Positions 23,925 to 36,500 are shown, counted from the stretch's first letter. The stretch: DNA of 64,000 bases from Portulaca oleracea (GCA_029582165.1 CM055869.1:8092425-8156424); one strand, 5' to 3'. Program-made: numbers and translations. The notes: generated by a model from the sequence alone, not told the origin.

Positions 23925-24440
23925 CTATATATACTTATAATGACAATCTATGTGGGACCCATCAAATACTGCAACGAGAAAGTTTCTAGGAATCTCAACC
24001 AATCACAATAAAGAAAAAAAGGACCCAATTTTTAATATTTTTTGATTTTATTTACAACTGGATTTTATTATAAACCTAAGTTGCTTGGGACTCTGACACT
24101 AATTACAGCTGTTCCATAACTGTTTTAAATTTAATTTTATTTTAGAATTTAAAAAAAACTATTACAAATCTCATACGGCTTTGGACGTTGATAATATTTC
24201 CAACTGTTCCATATCTATATATATTATAATAGAAATCATGTTGGGTCCCGCAAAATAGAGCCATGGGAGTGACAGTAGGGGAATTGACCAATTTTAATGT
24301 ATAAAATTATATTGTTTTTACTATTTTCAATTTTTTTTAATTTCAATCCAGATTTTATTTCAAAATTTTAAAAAAAACCCAGAAAGTATTAATAATCCTT
24401 GATTGCTTTGAACTCTGAACTAAATTATTTTAGTATTTCC

Positions 24441-24496
<56 letters not shown>

Positions 24497-24740
24497 CAAC
24501 AATAATAATAATAATCTATATATTATAATAGAAATCATTGTGGGTCCCACGAAATAGAGCCAGAGAGTAATGTAGGGGAATTGGCCAATCACAACGTATA
24601 GTTTTTTTTTCTATTTTCAATTTTATTTTATTCTCAATCCTTATTTTATTTTAAAATTAAAAAAAAAAACTAGAAAGTATCACTAATCCTTCACCGCTTT
24701 GGACTCTGAATTAAATTATTTCGGTGCAAATAACAGTAAT

Positions 24741-24774
<34 letters not shown>

Positions 24775-24830
24775 GTAATAATAATCTATATTCTATATAT
24801 TATAATTGAAATCATTATGGAATAATAATG
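23327..24830 (+). repeat. Stacked ~300-bp repeat units with TAA microsatellites
   Basis: Two related unit types alternate. Type A starts TCTATATATACTTATAATGA with TGTGGGACCC (23327 and 23924). Type B starts TCTATATATATTATAATAGA with TGTGGGTCCC (about 23615, 24213 and 24515). The A-B pair recurs with a period of 597 bases, and a third B unit and a short fourth start (about 24791) follow. TAA runs close the B units (about 23840-23923, 24443-24514 and 24742-24783). Within units, words such as CCAATCACAA and GCTTTGGACTCTG recur. The TCTATATA...TATAAT starts recall plant Helitron 5' ends, but no hairpin/CTRR end was confirmed. Confidence 0.75.
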
Positions 24831-24835
24831 CATTG

Positions 24836-24965
24836 AACTTTTTTTTTTGAACTCTAATAATCTGAATTTTGAGGGTATTGGACAATAACGCATTCAGACC
24901 AATTCAACTGGTGGTTGACGTGGTAACTATCTTACTTTGAGACGTCGTTTTTCTAGTTTTTTCAG
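24836..24965. repeat. Solo arm of a long-TIR foldback element
   Basis: GGGTATTGGACAATAACGCA, followed by a stretch ending CTTTGAGACGTCGTTTTTC, matches the left arm of the element at 58310-58690 over about 110 bases. No opposite arm is present here. Confidence 0.6.
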
Positions 24966-25179
24966 AAAAAACTTTTGCTTACACATGAGCAGATGACTAA
25001 TATATTTTCTTAGAAAGAGCCAGATTATTAACTATGCGGCGCGTGTACGCACGTGACTCCCTTTCGCTTGGCTTTAGTATGAAGTGGATATGAGTATGAA
25101 CGCTCTCTCTTTCCCCTGCCCTAGCTCTTTCATATAACACATCACAGGGGTCAGGGGGTCACCAATGAAGTCAGAGAGA

Positions 25180-25548
25180 GATTAGAGAAAGGAGGAGATA
25201 CACCGGGCGATGGATTCTTAGACCCATTCGATTCAATAAACCCTTGCCAATTTCAATCTTTGATTCATCCTTCCTTCAATCATTTCAATTTGCATTGTTA
25301 CTTTGCCCTAAATACCTTTCGACTAGGGTTTCTAGGGTTTAGCTTCTATCTCCATCATCTCCGTTTTTTTTTGATCGATCAACAGGACAGAGGTGAGTTA
25401 CTGGGTCATATCTTTCGTGTTTCGATTCAAACTGTTGAATTTGATGGAAAAGGGTGTCTGGTGGGGGCGCATTTTGCGTTTATTTACTGTTTGAGATTGA
25501 GGGTGGTTAGGTTAGGGTGTCCTCTGTTTTTTTCGGAGGGTTTTTATC
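25180..25548 (+). promoter_or_regulatory. 5' leader of the AAA-PHD gene with a tiny upstream ORF
   Basis: The region carries AGGGTTTCTAGGGTTT (about 25325-25340), a telobox-like motif common in plant leaders. It also holds an upstream ORF of three codons (ATG at 25210, TAG at 25219-25221). GTGAGT at 25392 could be the donor of a leader intron. The transcription start is unknown. Confidence 0.4.
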
Positions 25549-28500
25549 ATGCGATTGTCTCAATTGGCTCCCGTTTCCTCTCCGAAGGGAGGGAACGGTC
25601 ACCGATTGGGTACAAGAACTCGTAAAAAGCATAAAAGACTTGATGCAATTTGTGAAAATGTGTTCAAGCAGAATCGTAGGGATGATAAGATGGATTCCAG
25701 TGAGGGGGCTACTAGTAAGAGGGGAAATGCTGATTTGGGGGATGATTCTGAGCTTCGACGGAGTACTAGGGTGAGAAAGGCACCTGTGGTTCTTGATTCT
25801 TCGCCTCCGCCTCCTAAGAAGAGGCGGAAGGTTAAGAAAATTGGGAAGACAACTGGTGGGGCTTCTGGGAAGAAGTTGAAGGGGAAAGGAAAGGGGAAGG
25901 GGAAGCTGAAGGTGGAGAGTGAGACTGAGACTTCTTCTTCAAGTTCGGGTTCTGAGAATTCGGATGATGAGGAGCTAAGTGCTTGGAAATCGAAGCTAAG
26001 ATCTAGTGTTTCGAAAGTGAAGGGTAATTTGAAAGGAGGTGGGAACCGGTATCAGCCTCGAGGGAAGAGAAAGCTCTTTCGGGATGGTGAAGAGGATGAC
26101 AAGGACTTAATGTTGATGGAGGTTGATGGTGTCGGTGATAAAGATGCTGGTGATTCTAAGGATGGTAGGGTTGAGTCTTCAATAGATAATGAGGAGGAGA
26201 AGTTGCATGATGGTCTTCTGGAAGATGGAAGCTTGGAAGATAACATTGAAGTCCCAGGAGATGAGGATGACGGCAACAGTGATTCGTCATCATGGGAAAG
26301 GATTGATGGAAATGAGGACATAGCGGAGAGTGAACCTGTTGAGGCTGTTGAAAAAGATAATGAAGCTCCTGACATACCCTTACAGGAGGAACGTAATATT
26401 GATGAGAACATGAATGACAGCGTACAGAATAATGAGTCATCAAATTCCTCCAAGTCTGTTAAGCAACCAGAAGATGACAGACTTGACGCGGAGATTGCCT
26501 CACTTCACTCTGAACCAGCTGAAGAGGAGGGAGGTAATGGTGAGGTTAATGTGGCTGAAACTGAGCCAAATGACGCGGAGTGTAAGGATGATGCAAAAGT
26601 GGAGAACCACAATGTCATCACGGATAGATTTTCTAAACCTCGTATAAAGGAGGGCAGGCGTTGCGGTTTATGTGGGGGAGGAGTTGATGGAAAACCTCCA
26701 AAGAGGTTGGTAAATGATTCTGCTGGCAGTGATCATGAGGCATATAGTGGTTCATCTGCTTCAGAGGAGGTCAATTATGATCCATGGGATGGGTTTGGCG
26801 ATGAACCTGGTTGGCTTGGACGTCTTCTGGGTCCTATTAATGACCGGTATGGCATTGCTGGAACTTGGGTTCATCAGCATTGTGCTGTTTGGAGTCCAGA
26901 GGTGAGCTTCATTAATCATATGAGTTTAATTATTCACTTGTCAAACAATCATTACTTGCCATATGCATATCAGTTTCCATAAGAAAATAGGCAGGCATAA
27001 ACTCCTTGATCTGCATCATTCTTACCTCATTGAAGTTGAACTGGTATCCTTAAAAGTACATCCTCAATCACCCACTACCTTCTCTGCAACAACAGCCCAC
27101 CCACCCCCCCCCCCCCCAAAAATAAAAATAAAAAAAAAGGATAAACCTGAATTTACAAGGGGAAAGAAAGGTCTTTGAGCTCCCTTCCCTATAGTACCCC
27201 AACGTATGGGCATGGGGTTATGCCAAAACCACCCCATGACCTTGTATACTTCTTTGGCGTGGAACACAAGTACTCACCACTGATCTTGATTTGTACAACT
27301 GAACAGTAAAGAAAGAACAAATATTTGAATTTTCAGTTGGGTTACTCAGTTTCTTTGCTTCACATCTTGTTCATGTTGGTTGCTTGACACTTGAACAGGT
27401 TTGGACACGACACAACTTTGAAGTCACAAAAATACGATGGAATGTTTACTTACCACTGCTTGATATCTGTAGTCAAGTCCAAGTAATATAGATCTTAGAT
27501 TATTAGTACACAAGGTTTTTCCAACCCTTTTGCGTTCTGTGTTATCCGTTTTTCTTTTTGCTATTTGGATAATGCACTGGGTTACCTTTTGTAGAACTTC
27601 TCTTGTATCATAGGGAGTGAAGATACCAAAACTGTTTATCATCATTATTGGTCTTTTTTTGCTCAAATCATCCTTATTGGCCTTGGTCTTACATTCATTG
27701 AAGACTTGTAAGGATGAAATGGTTGAAAATAGATATCAGAGTATGAATTCTAGATATGTAAATAGCTTCAGTGAGGAATTGTGATGAGTTCTTAGCTTCA
27801 TAAGCATTCGGTGTGAATCTTATATTAATTAGGGCTGATGCATAATACACTTTTGAGAATTATCAACAGTCCTGGGTGTAAGTTTCTTGAATGTTATTAT
27901 ATAGACCAAAGGGCATATCACTGCCAAATTCAACGTTTTCTATTTGTGTAACGCATCAAGAGAGAAACAATTGATGTGTCTGTGCTGCACACGTTGGTGC
28001 ATCTTTCAGTAATATAGGTTTGCAGGGGAACTGGAAACTCCCTTGTGAATGTTTTTGTTTGCCACTGAGCAAAGATTGGGGAAAAATCAAAAGCAACTAT
28101 CTTGCAATGCTATCATCCTCTGGAAAAAGCTTGCATATAGTGATGTAATTGTTTCATGCACTATTTCTGCTCAAAACTTCCCTGTATGGGAACGTACTAC
28201 GGTATTATAGCTTTCCTTTTCTTTTTTTTTTTCCTGGTTTACTTTCCCTTGTACTTGTGCTTTTCCACTTTTCATTCCATTTGGAATATACCGTTGCTTC
28301 TTTCCATCCTAAGACAGCTTTTGTTACTCGTCGTTTCACACCTCCAACTTCAACCAATCTCTTATTGTTAATCCATGTATGCAGGTCTATTTTGCTGGCC
28401 TTGGGTGCTTGAAGAATGTGAGGGCGGCACTTTGCCGAGGAAGGGCATTAAAATGTACCCGCTGTGGAAGGCCTGGGGCAACTCTTGGGTGTCGTGTGGA

Positions 28501-31500
28501 TAGGTGTCCAAGAACTTATCATCTGGTTAGTGTCTTGGTAAATTGGGCTACCCTTGGATAAGTGAAGCAAGTCAGTAAATTTTACAGTTGCAATTTTGGT
28601 GTCCGTTTGTCTTTCCATTTGCATTTTTCGTGTGCTTACCTCATTTACCTTATTTCATATAGCATTTACTTTTTCTTAGGCTTTGAGATTTCTCAACCTT
28701 TGCTTTCTTGTATTTCCCTTTTTTTCTTTATCAGCCTTGCGCGCGTGCCAGCGGATGCGGTTTTGATCACCGGAAATTTCTTATAGCCTGTGCAGACCAT
28801 CGGTATCTATTCCAACCTCATGGACATCAATATATAAAAAAGTTAAAAGCTAAGAAAATGAAGTTGGAATTGAGGAGGGTCTCTAATGATGCTTCACGGC
28901 AAGATATTGAAGCAGAGGAGAAGTGGATGGAAAGGTGTGGTGAGGATGAAGAGTTTTTGAGACGTGAAACAAAAAGGCTTCAGCGTGATTTGTCAAGAAT
29001 TGCTCCTGTTTATATTGGTGGCTGTAACTCTGAAGGTGAAAATCTGTTTGAAGGTTGGGAATCTGTTGCAGGGCTTCAGGATGTCATTAACTGTATGAAA
29101 GAAGTTGTAATTATGCCTCTTTTATATCCAGAGTTTTATGAGAATATGGGGATTACTCCACCCAGAGGTGTTCTATTGCATGGCTACCCTGGGACCGGAA
29201 AGACCCTTGTTGTTAGGGCCCTGATCGGCTGTTGTGCCCGTGGTGGAAAACGCATAGCTTATTTTGCTCGTAAAGGTGCTGATTGTTTGGGAAAATATGT
29301 TGGTGATGCTGAGCGCCAGCTAAGGCTTCTGTTTCAGGTTGCTGAGAAATCTCAACCTTCGATTATTTTCTTTGACGAGATTGATGGATTGGCTCCAGTC
29401 CGCACAAGACAGCAAGATCAGACTCATAGTTCAGTTGTCTCAACTTTGCTTGCCTTAATGGATGGTCTGAAATCTCGAGGATCTGTTATAGTTATAGGTG
29501 CAACAAATCGCCCTGATGCTATCGATCCTGCGCTCAGAAGGCCGGGTAGGTTTGATAGGGAGATCTATTTTCCTTTACCATCTGTTAAGGATAGAGCTGC
29601 TATTTTGGCTCTTCACACAAGAAAGTGGCCTAAGCCAGTTACCGGCCCCTTGCTTGATTGGGTTGCCGCTAAAACTGTGGGCTATGCTGGTGCTGACCTT
29701 CAGGCTCTTTGTGCCCAAGCAGTGGTTATTGCCTTAAAAAGGAATTGCTCCTGGCAGAAAATTCTTTCCTGTGCTGAAACCGAATATGTGGGGGGAAAAA
29801 GGCCGCTGCTTCCTGCTTTTACTGTAGAAGAGAGAGATTGGCTGGAGGCTCTTTCCCTTGCACCTCCACCTTGTTCACGAAGAGAGGCAGGGATGGCTGC
29901 AAGTGAAATTGCGGGCTCACCGCTTCAAATACATCTTATCCCTTGCCTGTTTGAACCACTTTTAAAGTTGATCATATCCCTTTACATTGATGAGCGTCTC
30001 TGGTTGCCTCCTCGTCTCTTAAATGCTGGAGCAGCCATCAAAAAGGTTCTTGTTCCTGTCATGGAGAGGAGAAGTCTTCCAAGTGACAGATGGTGGTTCC
30101 ATGCTCCAAGTATGGTTCAAGAATCAAGCATAGCAAGAGAGATAGTTAGAAATCTTTCCATTGCTGGGGTTCTTGATGGGGACGCTTCCTTTGCTGGATC
30201 TGATTTGTCAAACGATGCTTCTTGTGACACTGACAATAGCAGATCTGTTCCCTGTAGTGTTGATTTTGATCCTTCTGGTTTGTCCAGGAATTTTTGCTAT
30301 GCGTCATCAAAGAAAGCAGGCTATAGAATATTGATTGCAGGAGATCCCAAAGCTGGCCAAAAACATCTTGCTTCTTGTCTCCTTCATTGTTTTGTGGGCA
30401 ACATAGAAGTGCAGAAGGTTGATTTGGCTACAATTTCACAAGAGGGGCATGGTGACATGGAGCAAGGGATTTCACGTATTTTAAGTATGTTATGCTTCAT
30501 ACTTTCCAAGTCCCTATATTCTGGAGGGTTCTTATTGTTCTTTATGAATGTTTTTCTCTTACAATTGTGGCTATTTTTAGCGTGAGTGATTAATCAGTGG
30601 GGAAGGCAAGGAAAATAAAATTGATTTTATGTTTCTTTTTGACAAGACTGCTATGGCTTGAAATTTAACTTTGCTTGTTTCTTGGATTGAAACTCTTTTG
30701 TATTAAGATCAATAGAACTGTTTTTTTGACACAGATCGATAGAACTTGATGTGCTACACATAAGAAGGGACAGGAAAAGTTGTGAATTTCATAAGAGCTT
30801 CTCTCCATTTCTCTGGAGAGCAAGCCTACTTTTCTAGTTTTCTTGGATCATGTAGTAAGATAATCTGACCAAGGGACACTTCTCATTTGTATTTTCTGTG
30901 GCAGTGAAATGCGCAAGTACAAAGTTCTCTGCAATATACATGCCTAGGGTTGATCTCTGGGCTATTCAGAATGCACATCAAGAGAGTGAGGCATCACCAA
31001 GTAGGAATTCTTCTATGGAATCCTCTCCAACGTCATCCCAAAAAGGATGTGAAGGGTGCAGTTCATTGCCATGCAAACCTGAGTTGGTAAAAGCAGCAGT
31101 GCCCCACGATGAACTTAATAGTGCTTCAGAAACTTGGAAATCATTTGTAGAGCAGCTGGAATGTATTTGTGTGTCCACATCCTTAATTATAATGGTATGT
31201 TTACTCTTTTGTTAACGTGGTGTTTTTTGATCTTAGGGAATCAACTTCTTAATCTTTGCAATGAGCTTTTTCTCATGTAGGCCGTGCTTTGCTAGTGCTT
31301 GTTTGTGGGCATTCCTGCATCCAACATGAATTTATTCGCTTCTGACTTAATCCTGTATCTTTATCTGCTTATAAAGCTACATAGTAGTCGCCCAGCCTTG
31401 CTCGCATTCTCAGGAAGAGGGCTTCCTTATCTGGAAGTCTTCCCTTACTGTCATGTTCCCTTCTGGAATTAGCCAAACAGGATTTCCTTTTCCTTCTCGC

Positions 31501-33610
31501 CGCCCCCCAGCCCCCCACCCCATTTGGCAGTTTGGACTTATTTGCTGTTTGTGTGATCAGGCTAACTTATTTGCTCTTTGTGTGATCAGGCTACTTCTGA
31601 ACTGCCATGTGAGGCACTCCCTTGTAAAGTGCGCCAGTTTTTTGGTGGGGATTCATCAGTTTCAAAACCATTGGGTATTTCAGAAAATGCTACTCCTCGA
31701 TTCACCGTGGAAGTGAATGCGGAGTTTGACCGGGGGATATTCATTCATTCATCAGCGTTGGATTTATCAAGCGGTTTAATTCAACAATTTATACAGTTTG
31801 CTCATCATAAAAACCACACTCAATCAGATTCAAACATAGCCTCCGAATCTCAGTCTGATGTTGAAAGAAACGAGGCAAGTAACAAATCAGTTGAGGCGTC
31901 AGGGGAAGAACACAAGATCCCTGAGAGCTCTATTACTAAAACACCTGCCCCTTTGAGTGCTGCATCTGGGAAAGGAAAATCCACCTTGGCATTTGCAATA
32001 AGTACTTTTGGTTATCAGATTCTCACTTACCCCCATTTTGCTGAACTCTGTTGGATCACTTCAAAATTGAAGGAAGGTCCAAGTGCGGACACCCGTGGGC
32101 CTTGGAAGGGATGGCCATTTAACTCTTGCATTGTACGCCCTTTCAAGTCCGTGCAGAAAGAAGCTGTTTTTGTGAATTCAAACAACATTAAAGGGAAAGA
32201 CAAGTTTACTTTAGTCAGAGGACTAATGGCAGTGGGCTTGTCTGCATACAGAGGAAAGTATACAACTCCAACTGAAGTTACGGTTGAAGTGCGGAAGGTG
32301 CTGGAGCTTCTTGTTCTACAGATTGGGGAGAGGATTCAATCTGGGAAAGACAGATATCAGTTTATTCGGGTTTTGTCTCAAGTTGCTTACTTGGAAGACA
32401 TGGTTAACAGCTGGGCACACTCATTGAGAAGGTAATTTTAATTTTATCATTCGTGTGCTTTCAAGATTTTCTCATTGAGCATTATTTGGATGACATATTC
32501 TTTTTTTTTACTTCTAGTTTGGAGCCAGATTCTCAAACGCCACCGGTGCACCCTAAGCTTCCCAGTGCAGAAGTGCCAGATGGTCATCAGAATCCAGCTG
32601 ATAATTCTGTGCAACTTGGAGAGAAGTCAAACATTGCAGTTAATGGCTTTCATGAGCCAGAACTATTGGAAGCAGACAATGTGACTGAACCACTTGAAGA
32701 GATCGGGAACGGGGCAGTGCCAGTGGGTTCCTCAAGTCACATTGCTCCTCAAGATTGTGTTTCTAGAGAGATTACAACTGAAAATACTTCCCCAGAGAAA
32801 GCTGTCTTGGAAAACAACACTCCAGTAGTGTTGGTCAACAACCCTGATGGTTCTGCTGCTGTTGATCAATCATGTATTGGGATGTTCACTGAAAGCAATG
32901 GCACAGAACGGGCATCATTGAGCCCTAGACCCATTGAAGATCTTGCCATAGTTAGCGAGCAGCCTACTCATGGGTCCACTCAGCTTGATTGTACCAAATC
33001 TCCTGATCAATTGAAAAATGATACTTCCAATTTAGAGGAACTTCAGAACACTAAGGTCCATGGGTCGGATGATATGTGCAATCAAGATAATGGACAAATG
33101 ATTGAAGATGAAAATTCTGTTGAAGAAAGAAATCAAAATCGTACCCATGTCCCAGATTTGAATGTACCGTCTACAACTCTTGATATGTCTTTGAAGTCTG
33201 AAGTTGTATGTGCATACAGTTGCTGTATTGGGTGCATTCACACTCTCAATCAATTGGTGGAGAACTTAATCACCCAGGCCTGGGAACAATCTGAGTCCTC
33301 CCACACTGTGGAAGGTGCCCATGATCTTGTTTCCTCACTATCTACCACCCTCTGCTCAGCCGTCAGAAATTTGTATCTCCTGAGTGAAGAATCCAGATCC
33401 GACACTTGCAGAAAACCGGTTGAATCACAAGAATCAAGTTCCTGCAAATGTGGAGGTTCAGAAAGTGAGCTGACAGAGCTCACTGAATGTTCCTGCCACC
33501 AAGGAACAGATTTTCCAGTGGAATCAGATCCTCGACTTTATGATCAACGGTCGTCTGTGCTTCCCGGCCATATACATGTTCAGGGATGGGGTGCTGATCG
33601 TTGGAGATAG
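25549..33610 (+). CDS. Nuclear AAA ATPase with extended PHD finger, At3g15120-like
   Basis: Six exons: 25549-26901, 28385-28525, 28735-30484, 30905-31194, 31590-32431, 32518-33610; 5469 nt, 1822 aa, GT/AG junctions and one open frame. Residues 1-360 are disordered, basic then acidic (RRSTRVRKAP, PPPPKKRRKVKK, many D/E). An extended PHD begins at C372/C375 (RRCGLCGGG), passes HQHCAVWSPEVYF, and ends in exon 3 (GCGFDHRKFLIACADH). The AAA domain has Walker A GYPGTGKT (648-655), Walker B IIFFDEID (D712, E713) and GATNRPDAIDPALRRPGRFD. A second ATPase-like region is degenerate (GDPKAGQKHLAS; MPRVDLW in place of Walker B). The C-terminal ~370 residues are acidic with late Cys-rich pieces. The architecture fits Arabidopsis At3g15120, which I recall as BRP1, a partner of the bromodomain ATPase BRAT1 that counters transcriptional silencing; no bromodomain is evident here. 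Confidence 0.9.
31536..31593 (+). promoter_or_regulatory. Tandemly duplicated splice acceptor before exon 5
   Basis: A 29-bp unit ending TTTGTGTGATCAGGCTA occurs twice, giving two equally good acceptor sites (AG at 31559-31560 and 31588-31589). Only the second keeps the frame with exon 4 of the AAA-PHD gene. The first adds 29 nt and shifts the frame. Confidence 0.7.
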
Positions 33611-33973
33611 CAGCAAACAAGTTTCTAATTTGCATTGTAAATATGACAGATTATGCCTTTGTTCTCTGATAGATTTGATAGTGATGACCAAACATCCTAG
33701 AGATTGATCTGGGCTTGATGCTTGCCTTCGCCTAGGGTTAGTGATAGCAAGCACAATTTTGTTGGCCCTCCTTGAGTTTGCTTTTGGAACTTATTTCTTT
33801 GCTCCTTGACAGGGAGATGTACAAAACTTGGAAATTTTTGTGATGTTATCATGTACATTCAGTTACTGTTGGTTCTTACAGTTCAGTTTCTGTGCTATGC
33901 TCCACTATTCAAACTCTTGATTTTTTTCGCAATTTATTACGTGCTCTTGGAGCGTGTGCTCCAAATTTGTCTG

Positions 33974-34058
33974 TTGTTCATCTCAATAATATAATTGTTC
34001 ACTCATACTTATCCGTTGTTCACTCTCAATAATATAATTGTTCACTCATACCTATCCG
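33974..34058. repeat. 42-bp tandem duplication
   Basis: TCTCAATAATATAATTGTTC followed by ACTCATACYTATCCG occurs twice in a row with one base inserted and one substitution. Confidence 0.85.
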
Positions 34059-34326
34059 AAGCACGTTCTCTAGGTGCATGTAATATATATTCATTTTTTT
34101 TTTCTCTTAGTCTTACTATGAGTTAAAAAGCTGTTCATTTATGAAGGCTTAAGATTTTCCCATTACTAGTTTTTTTTTGTTTGCAAGACCTGGAACTCCA
34201 AATTTCAGGCAAAAGTAGATGCCAAAATCACTGTGGACAAATTTGCATTGGATTGCTTCAAATGAACGTGTAACAGTGGATACTCTTGATAGCATTGTAT
34301 GACAAACCTTAATTGATAGTTTGGTA

Positions 34327-34607
34327 CTCTTCTTTCTCATATTATTTGTTGCTTTAACTAATTTTCTTTTTTCCCATAATATCTGTTACTTTATAATTTA
34401 AATAACAAATTAATTACTAATTTATCAAATTAACCTTATTAATTATATCTTTTTCTTCAATTTTTCTTTTTTATTCAACTTTTACCTTTTAATTTAACAT
34501 TTTATTCAACATTTTCACATTTCCAATGATATAAATTAATATAGAATGAAGGTTTTTTTGGTTTTTTAAATTATGTCCAAGTGACAAATAATATGGAAAG
34601 GATGGAG
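34327..34607. mobile_element. Stowaway-like MITE (281 bp)
   Basis: CTCTTCTTTCTCATATTATT at the left pairs with AATAATATGGAAAGGATGGAG at the right, with TA at 34325-34326 and 34608-34609. The TIR is about 30 bp with several mismatches, so this is an older copy. Confidence 0.7.
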
Positions 34608-35383
34608 TATTCACCGAAAAGTAAGCACTCTTGATTTCCAAATCTTTCTTATTTATCATACTTTGTATGTTCACACTTTAAGTGGCATAAATTTGATAAA
34701 AATAGTACCATAAACATCATATCCCACCAAAACTGGTACAAGAATTAATGCATAGCTCTTCACATTGCTATCAACAAGCATGATCTCCTTAGTGCTCCAC
34801 AAGTTTCTCATGGTTTGGTGAAGTGATTGACAAATTGCTGTAAATTCTTCAAATTTAGAGTGAAACCCATCTTATCTTAATCTTAGGTTAAATTGTTGTA
34901 TAATTCTCCTTGTCATAGTCCTCCACATTAAATAGCAAACTATAATATATATAAATCAGAACATAAGGTTAAGAAGACCACTACAATTAAACACAAGATT
35001 ATAAAAGGACTAGTAATTAGACCCATGCATTGCACGTGCGTTGCTCGGGACGCAAATAAACCATACATATTATTGAAAACATTATCGAGATTATGTTTAA
35101 AAGAAATTTTAAAAAAAGCAATAATGAAAAATAAAAAGAATAGTTTTTTTATTTAAAAGAATAAAGAAAAAAGAATAGTGCATATGAAAAAAAAAGAAAA
35201 GAAAGAAAGCCATCAATGCAAACATACACATAAGACACATTAAAGTATACACATTAATATTGTATGATTTTTTTTTAAAAAATAAATAGAATCAATTATA
35301 GATTTTCCCAAAATGCCCTTATTAGAACCCTACATATATATATATATATATGATTGTCATACTTTTATTCCAAAGCTAAGTAA

Positions 35384-36099
35384 TCAAGGCTCACTAGCAC
35401 AATCAGTAGGTTTGATCCACAACTTAGACTCCTCAGTATCCAATATGAACCTGTGATTCACTTGTTGGTACGCACCAATCACACTCATACTTGATATGCT
35501 CGGCTGCATGAAAAGACAGAGATTCTGGAGTTTTGCGCCTGAAGAAACATAAACCTCCTCAACAAAGAACGCCTGTTCCGGTGCAAGCCCTCCATCTCAC
35601 AAACGTGACACTTGGAAGGTTGGTGTACCCCTCAGGCTCCTTCATTTTGTGACACAGGCTCAACATCGGCTCTGAAATCCTCTGGTAGTTGCTGTTTCCT
35701 GCAAAATAGTTGGCTAGATACGTCTCGAGTATGTAATATGCATAAGGATGAATATGGGAAATGGGAACACCCGAGTCGATGATGGTGCCTCCAGTTCCAT
35801 AAGTGTAGTTTATCTGAAAGATGGAGAGATCACCGATCACAGATACCCCATTGACCCAAATGTCATACGCATTCAAGAAGTAGTAGGACTGTCTTTTTGT
35901 GTCTGACAACAGTGGTGTCTGTGTGTACATGCTGCTGTTAATAGGTACATCTTCAAACTGTATGGAGCTGAGCACATCTGAGTTGGAGTTGAGTATATCA
36001 GGCAGACAGTAAGAAAACTTCCCTCTAGTCCCTCGTGGGGTGAGTTGCTTAGGCAAGGAATAGAGTCGATAACCCAAACCCAACACTCCGGCTACTTCA
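35384..36099 (-). pseudogene. Aspartic protease (pepsin-type A1), 3' part
   Basis: The minus strand encodes the C-terminal lobe of a plant CDR1-like aspartic protease: VAGVLGLGYRLYSLPKQL, GTIIDSGVPISHI (second active-site DSG), then SVIGAYQQVNHRFILDTEES and a terminal KLWIKPTDCASEP with a stop at 35386-35384. The frame breaks near 35590-35610 by a small indel. The 5' part lies beyond the copia insertion at 49141-49275. This is a dead gene: insertion plus frameshifts. Intact family members are secreted or vacuolar endopeptidases. Confidence 0.85.
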
Positions 36100-36482
36100 T
36101 GTTAAAAAAATGTTGGTTAATCTAGAAAAATCTTACTAGAAGATTCTCCTAGAAAATCTAAAGATAATTTGTGAGGGGATTATTGTAAGGCATTCTAGAA
36201 ATATCAAGATATTGTAAAAGAAAAATCTAGATAATAATTAAGAGGTATTATGGAGGAAAATGACAAAATACTAAGGAGGTTAAGAATAGATATTTGTTAT
36301 CATCACCTCCTTAGAGCAAGTATAAATATGGGTGATATATAGACACCATTTGTAATCAACATAAACAACCAAGCATTGTAACACACTTATCCCTCCACCA
36401 ATAATAAAAACTCTTCCTTTCACACAATTCTTCCTTCATCTACATAAAACATAACTCCTTCTAAACACCCAAAAACCTAACA
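36100..36482 (+). repeat. 5' LTR of the copia element
   Basis: 383 bp, TG...CA borders, about ten to twelve differences from the 3' LTR, including small indels (for example the extra TATA near 36340). Confidence 0.92.
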
Positions 36483-36500
36483 ATGATATTAGAGCCAGGT
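36483..36500 (+). other. Primer-binding site of the copia element
   Basis: ATGATATTAGAGCCAGGT directly follows the 5' LTR and resembles TGGTATCAGAGC, the complement of initiator tRNA-Met used by plant copia elements; two or three bases have changed. Confidence 0.7.

Larger units (their letters stand above)
33611..35383. other. Intergenic region after the AAA-PHD gene
   Basis: Begins with the likely 3' UTR, then AT-rich DNA with a 42-bp tandem duplication (33974-34058), a Stowaway MITE (34327-34607) and a TA microsatellite (about 35333-35351). No gene seen. Confidence 0.5.

Noticed and set aside
26052..26453. 133-codon Ser-rich minus-strand open frame
   Set aside because: It is the mirror of the acidic, Asp/Glu-rich part of AAA-PHD exon 1; codon bias alone explains it.
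27064..27267. Possible coding fragment on the minus strand in AAA-PHD intron 1
   Set aside because: Contains a poly-C/poly-A low-complexity run and no recognisable domain; most likely intron sequence or an old repeat.
34489..34674. 61-codon minus-strand open frame
   Set aside because: It overlaps the right arm of a Stowaway MITE and is AT-driven.
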